A stretch of 64,000 nucleotides of DNA from Verrucomicrobiia bacterium (GTDB taxonomy: Bacteria > Verrucomicrobiota > Verrucomicrobiia > Verrucomicrobiales > DEV007). The stretch is from the NCBI GenBank assembly GCA_030425385.1, contig JAUIAH010000041.1, positions 1 through 64,000 of the forward strand, written 5' to 3'. This document shows, one piece after another, positions 45,512-53,208 of the stretch. The notes under the pieces were generated by a model that saw only the letters and a list, made by a program, of their open reading frames with translations, was not told where the DNA came from and did no database searches. Made by a program: the position numbers and the translations under genes. Each line of letters begins with the position of its first letter. The first letter of the stretch is position 1.

Positions 45512-46135
45512 CTACATCAGGCCAAAGTCCATGAGATCCACTTCCCCGTCATCCGATCCCTCGTCTTCAGAGGGAATGGCGCTGCCAGATTCTGACAAGC
45601 CTACCATAGCAATAGACGTGGGTTTCCCTAACGCCAGCCACAACGCTCCATCCTGGCCTTGGAATAGGAATCCCTCATCGGGATCCAAGCCGCCGCGGTA
45701 ACTGAAGGGGAAATGGAAGATTGTTCCCTTCTCTAACGCTTTCACGAGCTTCTTTGAGAATCCTTCAGGCGCTTCCAGCGTGTAGACGGCCCGCACATTA
45801 TGCGAAAGATAGTCTTCGACCGTCACCTCTTCCGTCAACGCGATGGGCGCTTTGAAACTCGAGCCCACGGGATTCACAGGTTCATTCTCCAAATCCACGG
45901 CCTGGAGTGCTTTCTTATCACACCAGTGCCCATCGGGATCGAAGTAAGCGAAGGTGGTGCCACCGCTGCCGATCAGCGTGCGGCCATCAGAAGCCAGGGT
46001 CACGAGGCTGCACGGGTTCCCATTCTCATCCACGACCTCCTTCTCGACGTAGCCGTAGAGTTTGGAACGTTCGACTTTCGATAAATGACAGGCGGATTCC
46101 TCGCCTGCAAACTGGAAGATCAAGGGGGTCGCCAT
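45512..46135 (-). CDS. Unknown protein in the ligase cassette, first gene
   Basis: 207 residues from ATG 46135 ('MATPLIFQFAGEESACHLSKVERSKLYGYVEKE'); the longer frame to 46243 has no support. The body is beta-rich ('SLVTLASDGRTLIGSGGTTFAYFDPDG', 'GLDPDEGFLFQGQDGALWLALG') and the C-terminus is acidic (SEDEGSDDGEVDLMDFG), a tail such as proteins use to bind DNA- or RNA-associated partners. Family unknown. It begins the three-gene run ending with the ligase. Confidence 0.75.
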   Translation of the reverse strand: MATPLIFQFAGEESACHLSKVERSKLYGYVEKEVVDENGNPCSLVTLASDGRTLIGSGGTTFAYFDPDGHWCDKKALQAVDLENEPVNPVGSSFKAPIALTEEVTVEDYLSHNVRAVYTLEAPEGFSKKLVKALEKGTIFHFPFSYRGGLDPDEGFLFQGQDGALWLALGKPTSIAMVGLSESGSAIPSEDEGSDDGEVDLMDFGLM

Positions 46136-46266
46136 GACACTGATAGAGTAGACGAGGGCGTGCGTGCGCCAAGGAGAATTGTGACAAGTTGATCCTCGCG
46201 AGAGATCGCCACACAAACCGCGAGGCCGCAGTTGACACTGCACACAGCCGTGCGCACAGACTAGAC

Positions 46267-46743
46267 ATGTCTGAACAGCTTTTAAGGGATCCCTTCTATG
46301 GTCAACTCGTCGCCTCGATCGCCGTGACCACGGCTCTATCTGATCGGCAGGCGGAGAGCGAAGCTGGAGTGCGTTTCACTGACTCACAGGTGAAGGCGGT
46401 CTTTCATCGCGTGATCAAGACGCTGGAGGGCAAGCCCCCGAAAGCGAAGGCACCCACCTCTGAGAAAGAACGGCGCCAGCACCAGCTCTACGACGACCTC
46501 ATCGCCTTGCGTCCCACCATCCTCATCACCAACCGCGAAACGGAAGAGCAGAGTCCGCTCCCCGTGCCCATGTTTCTCCGAGCCATGCGCGCTGCCAAAG
46601 AGTCGCTCATTCGCAATCACATCCCCGAGCCAGGCTCGCGTGCCTTTCTGGAAAGGGCCCATCGCACCCTAGCTGATGTGGAAGCCACGAAAGAAGGAAA
46701 CGAAGAAGCGGCTTCAGATGAAGCCGCTTCGGAGAAAGCATAG
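46267..46743 (+). CDS. Unknown protein with acidic Ala-rich tail
   Basis: 158 residues from ATG 46267. Helical; 'GQLVASIAVTTALSDRQAESEAGVRFTDSQVKAVFHRVIKTLEG' and 'LERAHRTLADVEATKEGNEEAASDEAASEKA' with a charged tail. No family recognised. Convergent with rpsD; divergent from the ligase cassette across about 130 bases. Confidence 0.65.
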   Translation: MSEQLLRDPFYGQLVASIAVTTALSDRQAESEAGVRFTDSQVKAVFHRVIKTLEGKPPKAKAPTSEKERRQHQLYDDLIALRPTILITNRETEEQSPLPVPMFLRAMRAAKESLIRNHIPEPGSRAFLERAHRTLADVEATKEGNEEAASDEAASEKA

Positions 46744-46753
46744 AGGCTGAATC

Positions 46754-46811
46754 GCCCTTTCGGGCTTGGACCTTTGACGTTCGTCAACGGTCCAGGCCTC
46801 CCCTCATGGGG
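46754..46811. terminator. Hairpins between the unknown gene and rpsD
   Basis: GGACC-T-TTGACG (46768-46779) pairs with CGTCAA-C-GGTCC (46782-46793), a long stem with one mismatch; a small GCCC/GGGC stem (46754-46765) and CCCC-TCAT-GGGG (46800-46811) lie either side. They sit between two convergent genes and probably end both transcripts, though T-runs are weak. Confidence 0.55.
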
Positions 46812-46820
46812 AAGCCCCTT

Positions 46821-47432
46821 CTAGCGAGAGTAAAGCTCGACGATGAGCTGCTCGTTCACCAACGGATCGATCTCTTCGCGGGTGGGCTCACGCATGACCT
46901 TGCCAATCATCTTATCGCGATCCATCACCAACCAATCGGGGGTGACTGCAGCCTGAGTGAGGTCGAGCGCGCGCAATCCGAGTTGCTGAGATTTGGCGGC
47001 TTCCTTCACCGTGATGGTGTCGCCGGGGCGGCAGGAGTAAGACGGAATATCACACCGCTTCCCATTCACTAACACATGGCCGTGCCCCACAAACTGGCGA
47101 GCCGCGCTCCGCGTGTTGCCGAGCCCAAGACGGTAGATCACATTGTCCAAACGCTGCTCTAACAGCTGCAAAAGAATCTCACCCGTAACGCCACGCCGAC
47201 GGCTCGCTTCCGCGAAGTAGCGCCGGAATTGCTTCTCAAGGACGCCGTACTGATAGCGAAGCTTCTGCTTCTCTGCCAGGGCAACCGCGTATTCTGACTT
47301 CTTCCGACGACCGGCACGGAGTCCGTGCTGACCTGGAGGGTAATTGCGCTTCTCGAGCGAGCGGGAGGTGCCGAAGATGGGCACTCCGAAACGACGACTG
47401 ATCTTCTGCTTGGGACCGATATAACGTGCCAT
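46821..47432 (-). CDS. rpsD: 30S ribosomal protein S4
   Basis: 203 residues. The S4 RNA-binding domain with 'EQRLDNVIYRLGLGNTRSAARQFVGHGHVLVNGKRCDIPSYSCRPGDTI' is diagnostic; the N-terminus 'GPKQKISRRFGVPIFGT' and 'NYPPGQHG' also fit. Last gene of the rpsM-rpsK-rpsD run; there is no rpoA or rplQ after it, where they follow in most bacteria. Confidence 0.97.
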   Translation of the reverse strand: MARYIGPKQKISRRFGVPIFGTSRSLEKRNYPPGQHGLRAGRRKKSEYAVALAEKQKLRYQYGVLEKQFRRYFAEASRRRGVTGEILLQLLEQRLDNVIYRLGLGNTRSAARQFVGHGHVLVNGKRCDIPSYSCRPGDTITVKEAAKSQQLGLRALDLTQAAVTPDWLVMDRDKMIGKVMREPTREEIDPLVNEQLIVELYSR

Positions 47433-47453
47433 GATAAAGAAATTGCTAGGGGA

Positions 47454-48128
47454 TCAGACGCGGCGGGCTTTGGGCGGCCGGCAGCCGTTGTGGGGAATGG
47501 GAGTCACGTCCTTGATAGAGGTGACGTCGATACCTAGATTCTGCACGGCGCGGACAGCGGCTTCGCGGCCTGAGCCCGGCCCTTTGACCCGCACTTCCGC
47601 TTCCTTGAGCCCGTGCGACATTGCCTGGCGGCAGGCATCTTGGGAAACCAACTGGGAGGCATACGCGGTGCTCTTCCGTGAGCCCCGGAAACCCATCTTG
47701 CCAGAACTCGACCAGCCCAAGACATTTCCCTGACGATCGGTCACGGAAACGATGGTGTTGTTGAAGGTGGCCGAAACGTGCACGATACCAGTGCTGATGT
47801 TCTTGCTGCCCTTGGCTTTGACCACCTTGGGCTGCTCCCCATCGTTCGGATCGAGCTCTGCAAAGATATCCTTCTTCTTCTCAGGCAGCTTACGATTCTC
47901 TTCACCCTCTCCCTCGGCTGGAGCTGGCGTATCGCCTCCCTCAGCGGCGGCTGCTGGAGCATCCTCTCCCGCAGGGGCCTCATCACTTGCAGGGGCTTCC
48001 GCTTCCGCGTTTGCTTCAGCCTCCGCAGGCGCGGCGGCTTCCGTTTCAGCTGGAGCGGGAGTGGTGTCCTCCGCGGGACTTGCTTCCGCTTCTGCGTCAG
48101 CCTGAGGAGTTTCGGGTTCGTCTGCCAT
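47454..48128 (-). CDS. rpsK: 30S ribosomal protein S11 with long acidic N-terminal extension
   Basis: 224 residues against about 129 in E. coli. Residues about 108-224 are S11 ('[28 protein letters not shown]', '[16 protein letters not shown]', '[17 protein letters not shown]'). The first about 95 residues are Ala/Glu/Pro/Asp-rich and have no homology to normal S11. A GTG start at about 47827 (VVKAKGSKN) with a possible upstream SD could give a standard-length protein instead, but the extension stays in frame with no stop. Extensions of this type occur in Verrucomicrobia S11 as far as I recall. Confidence 0.93.
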   Translation of the reverse strand: MADEPETPQADAEAEASPAEDTTPAPAETEAAAPAEAEANAEAEAPASDEAPAGEDAPAAAAEGGDTPAPAEGEGEENRKLPEKKKDIFAELDPNDGEQPKVVKAKGSKNISTGIVHVSATFNNTIVSVTDRQGNVLGWSSSGKMGFRGSRKSTAYASQLVSQDACRQAMSHGLKEAEVRVKGPGSGREAAVRAVQNLGIDVTSIKDVTPIPHNGCRPPKARRV

Positions 48129-48170
48129 AAGGTTGTGTTGAAATCTGGAGCCTTGAAATGAGCTAAGCTG

Positions 48171-48566
48171 TTAGACCTTACCCTTCTTCGCGTTGGGATT
48201 GCGAACCACACCGACGGTCCGCTTGCCGCCACGACGCGAGCGCCCATTAGTCTTCGTCCGCTGCCCACGGCAAGGAAGGCCCTTGCGATGACGGATCCCA
48301 CGGTAGCAGTTGATCTGCTGGAGGCGCTTGAGGTTCGTTTGCAGGTTCCGCCGCAAGTCACCCTCAATGACGATCCCTTCGGATCCGATGACATGGGTGA
48401 TCTTGGTGAGCTGCTCGTCGGTCAATTCACCGGTGCGCGTGTCAGGGTTGATCCCTGCCTGCTCAAGGATGCGCCGACTCGTGACCCAGCCAATGCCATA
48501 AATATAAGGAAGAGAAGCTTCAATGCGCTTCTCGTTGGGAATGTCGACGCCAAGTACTCTAGCCAT
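48171..48566 (-). CDS. rpsM: 30S ribosomal protein S13
   Basis: 131 residues from ATG 48566 ('MARVLGVDIPNEKRIEASLPYIYGIG'), the standard S13 opening; the longer frame to 48623 is rejected. 'GLPCRGQRTKTNGRSRRG' is the conserved C-terminal basic region binding 16S rRNA. First gene of rpsM-rpsK-rpsD. Confidence 0.97.
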   Translation of the reverse strand: MARVLGVDIPNEKRIEASLPYIYGIGWVTSRRILEQAGINPDTRTGELTDEQLTKITHVIGSEGIVIEGDLRRNLQTNLKRLQQINCYRGIRHRKGLPCRGQRTKTNGRSRRGGKRTVGVVRNPNAKKGKV

Positions 48567-48670
48567 TATAAAGTGTTGATCAGGAAGGTCTTCGTTCGCT
48601 GCGACAGGATAAGATGAAGACAAAGAGACAACGTCTCCGCTAACCCCTGGCGCAGGCGGACGGAATCCCT

Positions 48671-48676
48671 ATCATA
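48671..48676 (-). promoter_or_regulatory. Possible -10 box of the rpsM operon
   Basis: Minus-strand TATGAT about 105 bases upstream of the rpsM start. No good -35 at standard spacing; tentative. Confidence 0.3.
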
Positions 48677-48778
48677 CAATTCTCGTCTGGCAAGACTGGA
48701 ATTCACGCAAATTGACGCGGTTTCCAAAGCTCTCCACGCCACTCCTAACAGCCATAACGACTCACCTAGCCAAAGCTC

Positions 48779-50515
48779 TCACGATCCCGAGACGGCATCA
48801 CTCTCAACGTTCTCGTCGTCATCGATCAATTTGCTGCCTGCGATCCTCTCCATCACGATGCAGGCGGTCTGATCACCCGTCACATTCACAGCTGTCCGAC
48901 ACATATCCAGAAGGCGATCGACTCCGAGAATCAAGGCCACACCGCTCGCGGGAACGCCGTTGGCCTCCAGAATGCCACCAAGAACGACCAGGCCAACCCC
49001 AGGAGTCCCGGGCGTGCCGATTGATGCCATGATGGCTGTGGCAAGAATGACGGACACGGCGGCAAAAGTGACCGGCACCCCAAAGACCTGCATGAGAAAG
49101 ATCGCCGCCACCGCCTGGTACAAAGCGGTGCCATCCATGTTGATGGTCGCCCCCAGAGGAATGGTGAATCGCGAGATCGCACGGTGGATCCCGATCTTAT
49201 TCTCAGCGGTGTCGAGACTACGCGGCATGACCGCAGCCGAAGACGAGGTGGAGAACGCCAGCAATTGGAGTTCCCAAATCTTCCCGTAGAATTTCAAGGG
49301 CGAACGCTTGCCAATGACAGCTACGATGACCGCGTAGAAGATCAACAACCCTACCAGGCCTAACAAGACAGTGATGAAATAGGTAAAGAGTTTCCCTAAC
49401 ACTTCAATTCCTACCTGGGCCGTGATGTCTGCCATCAGACCAAACACGCCGATCGGCGCGAGTTTCATGGCCCACCCCACGACCGTCATGCAGATCTCCA
49501 GACCAAAGTTCCCCCACCCCACGAGTTGAGTGGCCCGACTTCGCACCTCCGGGCTCCGAGCTTCGCGCAAGACGAGAATGATGATCCCGAAGAGCGCTGC
49601 GAAGAGCACGATGTCTAACATTTCCCCTCCTGACAGAGATCCGAAGAGGTTTCCGGGAATCATCTGCTTGATATTGTCTCGGAAGGTCAGGTTGCTTTGT
49701 TCCACCACGACCTCTGGCGCATCCGCCATGCCGCGCTCTCGGAAGCTCTCCGGCATGCCTTCCCCCGGTTGTAAGATGACTGCCAATCCGCTCCCCAAGC
49801 TCACCGCCACAAAGGTCGTGCACAGGAAGTACAGGAGGATTCCCAGTCCCACTTTCTTCACCGTCGCCACGTCATCGTTGCCCGCGATGCCGATGAAGAC
49901 CGCGATGAAGACGAGCGGGACGACGATCGATTTGATCAGTCCAAGAAAGAGATCCCCAAAGATCGCGAACAGGCTTGCCCAAGGCTTGCCATGCGCGCCC
50001 TTCACTTCATCAAGCGTGCTTCGCACCGCGCCTAACACTTCCTTATCATCGGGAGGAATCACTTCTAGCCAGGCGCTCAAGCCTTTCCGCGTGAGGCGTC
50101 CGTTCGCATCCGTGTTCGCGGTCGCCGTGATCCCCTCGTTGATCTCACGATAGATGGTATCCGCTTTGTCTAGGTCCTCTGGCGAGAGTTTGCTCGAACG
50201 CTCCCAGCGCTTCAGTTCGGACCGATCCAGCACGCCGCTATCGTCGGTGTCCACCTTCGCCGCGCGTTCGGCGGCCAGCCAATTTGCCCATTCCTCCTGA
50301 CTGATCTTCCCGTCCTCGCCCGCAATCGCATCCAAGCGATCCTCATCAAGGCCATCGATCTTGAGAAGGGCCGTCCGCAGCAGCTTGGGATCCTCTTTCT
50401 CTAGGGGACCGTCCTGTTGGTGCAGGATCAATCCCACAATGATGCCAAGAACCATGCAAGCCAGAATGCGTGCAGCGAGAGGGATGGAGCCCCATTTCTT
50501 CCAAAGTCCGTTCAT
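48779..50515 (-). CDS. DAACS sodium:dicarboxylate/glutamate symporter with inserted EF-hand region
   Basis: 578 residues from ATG 50515. The first membrane helix (AARILACMVLGIIVGLILH) is followed by about 140 residues (about 35-170) containing a canonical EF-hand loop, DTDDSGVLDRSE (89-100: Asp1, Asp3, Ser5, Asp9, Glu12 fit), and two weaker ones (DAIAGEDGKISQEE, NTDANGRLTRKG). The transporter then resumes: 'LIKSIVVPLVFIAVFIGIAG', the re-entrant Ser-rich hairpin 'AFSTSSSAAVMPRS', 'IPLGATINMDGTALYQAVAAIF' and 'GVDRLLDMCRTAVNVTGDQTACIV'. All DAACS substrate-site motifs are kept, so it is likely an active symporter gated or tuned by calcium. Confidence 0.92.
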   Translation of the reverse strand: MNGLWKKWGSIPLAARILACMVLGIIVGLILHQQDGPLEKEDPKLLRTALLKIDGLDEDRLDAIAGEDGKISQEEWANWLAAERAAKVDTDDSGVLDRSELKRWERSSKLSPEDLDKADTIYREINEGITATANTDANGRLTRKGLSAWLEVIPPDDKEVLGAVRSTLDEVKGAHGKPWASLFAIFGDLFLGLIKSIVVPLVFIAVFIGIAGNDDVATVKKVGLGILLYFLCTTFVAVSLGSGLAVILQPGEGMPESFRERGMADAPEVVVEQSNLTFRDNIKQMIPGNLFGSLSGGEMLDIVLFAALFGIIILVLREARSPEVRSRATQLVGWGNFGLEICMTVVGWAMKLAPIGVFGLMADITAQVGIEVLGKLFTYFITVLLGLVGLLIFYAVIVAVIGKRSPLKFYGKIWELQLLAFSTSSSAAVMPRSLDTAENKIGIHRAISRFTIPLGATINMDGTALYQAVAAIFLMQVFGVPVTFAAVSVILATAIMASIGTPGTPGVGLVVLGGILEANGVPASGVALILGVDRLLDMCRTAVNVTGDQTACIVMERIAGSKLIDDDENVESDAVSGS

Positions 50516-50666
50516 GCAGGAAACCTGCGAACTCCCGTGGCGTCTGGCAAGCGTGACCACAAAGAGATTCCCGGCGACCAACGCTACAATCACTCAAGGC
50601 AATTGTAATCGCGATTAGATTGAATCTTTTCACAGTTCACCTGTCTGAAACAACCGACCACAAGAG

Positions 50667-51050
50667 ATGAACGACGATCCTCCACAGAACGAATCCGAGA
50701 ACCACACGGATGCGGGTAATCACGCCGACGAGCAACGCCCTCCCCGCGAACCCGAGTGGTCCCGATTGGGCGACTTATTCGCCGATGCCTTTCGCGAAGG
50801 GTGCCAGGCAGGCACAAATCAGGCGCACCGTGGCGCTGGTAAGTTTAAAGAAATGACGGAGAAAGGCATCTACGACGCGACCTACAGCTTGGCCTACGCC
50901 CTCGCTTATGGAGCCTCCATGGCCAAGGACGCCTTTGTCGACCCCATGAAAGAAGGGGCCAAAGCGGGCGCCTCTGCAGGCCAACAGGCCGCTCAAGATG
51001 CCCGTGAACGGGACACCGCTCCGGAAGACTTGGTTCCGGAGTCATCGTAA
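50667..51050 (+). CDS. Small acidic protein with glycine/alanine helix
   Basis: 127 residues; polar acidic N-terminus then 'AKDAFVDPMKEGAKAGASAGQQAAQDA', a Gly/Ala helix as in glycine-zipper proteins. No signal peptide. Function unknown. It precedes the Fe-S assembly pair on the same strand. Confidence 0.65.
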   Translation: MNDDPPQNESENHTDAGNHADEQRPPREPEWSRLGDLFADAFREGCQAGTNQAHRGAGKFKEMTEKGIYDATYSLAYALAYGASMAKDAFVDPMKEGAKAGASAGQQAAQDARERDTAPEDLVPESS

Positions 51051-51152
51051 ACTTTTCCAGGTTGGGTGCTGGAGAAACCCGTCTCTGAGCTTTCGAGCTC
51101 GGGGGCGGGTCATTCTTTTGACAAGCCCGCAAGCCATCGTTTCGTGCCACCA

Positions 51153-51515
51153 ATGTCCGAAGTCACTTACAAGGTAGGCAATGAGAAGCTGATCAAGGTG
51201 CTACCCACGGCCTCCAAACGCCTGACGGGCTTGTTGGAGAAACAAGGACGCGCGGCCGAAGGCGCTCTGCGTGTCGCCGTGATCGGTGGCGGCTGTTCCG
51301 GACTTCAATACCAAATGGACCTCGTCGATGGTCCCGCCAATCGCGACATCATGGTCGAGTCTAACGGCGTGCGGGTGGTCATCGATCCCAAGAGCGCCCT
51401 CTTTGTGACGGGCTCTGAGTTAGACTTCAGCGAAGATCTCCAATCAGGCGGCTTTAAAGTCAGCAATCCCAACGCCATCGTCACCTGTTCGTGCGGGGAA
51501 AGCTTCGCTGCCTAA
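51153..51515 (+). CDS. Iron-sulfur cluster insertion protein, IscA/ErpA type
   Basis: 120 residues from ATG 51153; the frame upstream to 51066 is not homologous. A-type carrier with the three conserved cysteines: 'GGGCSGLQYQMDL' and 'TCSCGESFA'. It transfers assembled Fe-S clusters to target enzymes. Adjacent to an HscB-like J protein, which supports an Fe-S role. Confidence 0.93.
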   Translation: MSEVTYKVGNEKLIKVLPTASKRLTGLLEKQGRAAEGALRVAVIGGGCSGLQYQMDLVDGPANRDIMVESNGVRVVIDPKSALFVTGSELDFSEDLQSGGFKVSNPNAIVTCSCGESFAA

Positions 51516-51527
51516 CACTTCCTCTTC

Positions 51528-52073
51528 ATGAATCCATTCGCCGTCCTCGGACTGCCCGAGCGCCCCACGCTCACCGACGCCGAGGTCACCGAACGCTTCC
51601 AAGCGCTCAGCCGTGAGCAGCACCCCGATCGCGCACACACTCCGAGCGACGCTTTCACGGAGATCACTCAAGCGTATCAGGCTCTCCGCTCTCGAGGACA
51701 GCGGCTCAAAGCCCTCCTTCAACTGCGCTTTCCTGACACTTTCCAACTAAAAGGCGTGCTCCCTGAAGGCCTGCTCGAACTCTTTAGCGTCGTCAGTCAG
51801 GCCCTGCAAACAGCCGACACCTACTTGGAGAAGAAACGCCGGGCCACCACCGCCCTCGCAGAAGCCCTCCTCGCCCCTGAACTCATGCAGGTACAAGCCG
51901 CTCTGCGAGAAGCCTCTCACGTAGTGACGGCTCGCCTTCAGGATATCGATGAGGAGATCGCCAAACTTGAAACTGCGTTAGCGTTAGAAACCGCCAGTCG
52001 CCTCTGCCGTGAATCCCTGTATTTGGAAAAGTGGCAGAGTCAGATCCAACAGCGTTTCCACGATCTTCTTTAG
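51528..52073 (+). CDS. hscB: HscB-like J-domain co-chaperone
   Basis: 181 residues. The J domain at the N-terminus includes the HPD motif ('REQHPDRAHTP'); the C-terminal helical domain ('LLELFSVVSQALQTADTYLEKKRRATTALAEALLAPE') is of HscB type. HscB delivers the scaffold IscU to the Hsp70 HscA. The 'ALRSRGQRLKALLQL' phrase fits. Start 12 bases after the IscA-like stop, so they form an operon. HscA is not in the window. Confidence 0.82.
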   Translation: MNPFAVLGLPERPTLTDAEVTERFQALSREQHPDRAHTPSDAFTEITQAYQALRSRGQRLKALLQLRFPDTFQLKGVLPEGLLELFSVVSQALQTADTYLEKKRRATTALAEALLAPELMQVQAALREASHVVTARLQDIDEEIAKLETALALETASRLCRESLYLEKWQSQIQQRFHDLL

Positions 52074-52106
52074 GAGTGAACCAGTAATGTCAGCTTCAAC
52101 AATCGA

Positions 52107-53195
52107 ATGCTCACTCGATCGATCAACTCCATTGCATTGCTCATCATGCTGATGTGCCCTGCCAAACTGTGCGCGCAGGACGAGGGTCCTCTCCATCTGG
52201 TAGTCAGCAAAGTCGGCAATAGCATGGTCACCTATACGTCGGAGGGGGAAGTCTTGTTCACTCTCATGGCAGAGATCGGAGGATCCCTCGGCTTCAGCCT
52301 GAACGGCGATTTCGCGAAAGCAGAGATCATCCGTGCTTCTACAGTCGCCCCAGACGGCAACTCCTATCAGCTAGAGACAATCGGCGAGCAGCCGCCCGCG
52401 AGACCTGGCAACGTGATGCGATTTCTCCATATTGTGCATGGAGATGCCCATACCGGTTTCTCAATTGGAAAGTGGAAGGTCACGGTAGAGTTCAAAGTCG
52501 ATGGTGAGGCCTACACTCACGAAGCGGACTACCTCGTCACATGGCGGAAACCCAATGATGGTATTTGGGGTATGCAGCGCTGGGCGAACGAATCAGCTAC
52601 TAAACAAGACGACACTGACAAACCCGCTACGGCTACAAACATCAACACCACCAACAAACCGACAACCAACACTAACGCTCCCCTAACTCTTCCTCAAGAG
52701 TCGGAATCTGAAGAGGACGATGAACATCAACAGGAACCGGTAGTGCCAGAGTTTATCAAAGTCGAAGAACATGGCGGTTGGTTGCGGGAGACCTCTAGCC
52801 TAAAGCACCGCGTAAGACTGAACCGGTTAACCTGGATTGAAGACCCCTCAATCATCACCTATCGCCTATTCATCGATGGGAAGAACCTTTGGACAATAGA
52901 AATCAATGGCAAGAACATCTTCTTCACCCCTGTAAGGATCGACAGATTCCAACATGTCTCATCCCATGTGAATCTGAATGCGCCAGGCCGTCTTATACTC
53001 GACCTCATGACTCCCGATCACACAGGCTACATTGCAAGTATCGCTTTCCATTCAGACGGAAAGGTGACCCTTGCTACCACCGAAGGACTTGAGGAACGTG
53101 CTTCATTGATGAACTGGACTCATTTGTCACCCTTCACTGGATCAGACTTTTCAGATCCTAAGTCAGTTTACAGACCAAGATTGCCAACACCGTGA
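52107..53195 (+). CDS. Exported protein of unknown function with Thr/Asn linker
   Basis: 362 residues with signal peptide (SINSIALLIMLMCPAKLCA). Two beta-rich regions (about 25-165 and 230-350) are joined by a low-complexity Asn/Thr/Glu linker (about 170-230, ...NTTNKPTTNTNAP). No family recognised. The start lies 33 bases after hscB, but the base composition is lower in GC and it may be an unrelated gene. Confidence 0.75.
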   Translation: MLTRSINSIALLIMLMCPAKLCAQDEGPLHLVVSKVGNSMVTYTSEGEVLFTLMAEIGGSLGFSLNGDFAKAEIIRASTVAPDGNSYQLETIGEQPPARPGNVMRFLHIVHGDAHTGFSIGKWKVTVEFKVDGEAYTHEADYLVTWRKPNDGIWGMQRWANESATKQDDTDKPATATNINTTNKPTTNTNAPLTLPQESESEEDDEHQQEPVVPEFIKVEEHGGWLRETSSLKHRVRLNRLTWIEDPSIITYRLFIDGKNLWTIEINGKNIFFTPVRIDRFQHVSSHVNLNAPGRLILDLMTPDHTGYIASIAFHSDGKVTLATTEGLEERASLMNWTHLSPFTGSDFSDPKSVYRPRLPTP

Positions 53196-53208
53196 CCTCG
53201 CAAGGCGC

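Noticed and set aside
47752-48161. Plus-strand frames over the S11 extension
   Set aside because: Low-complexity Ala/Ser shadow of the Ala/Glu codons of rpsK.
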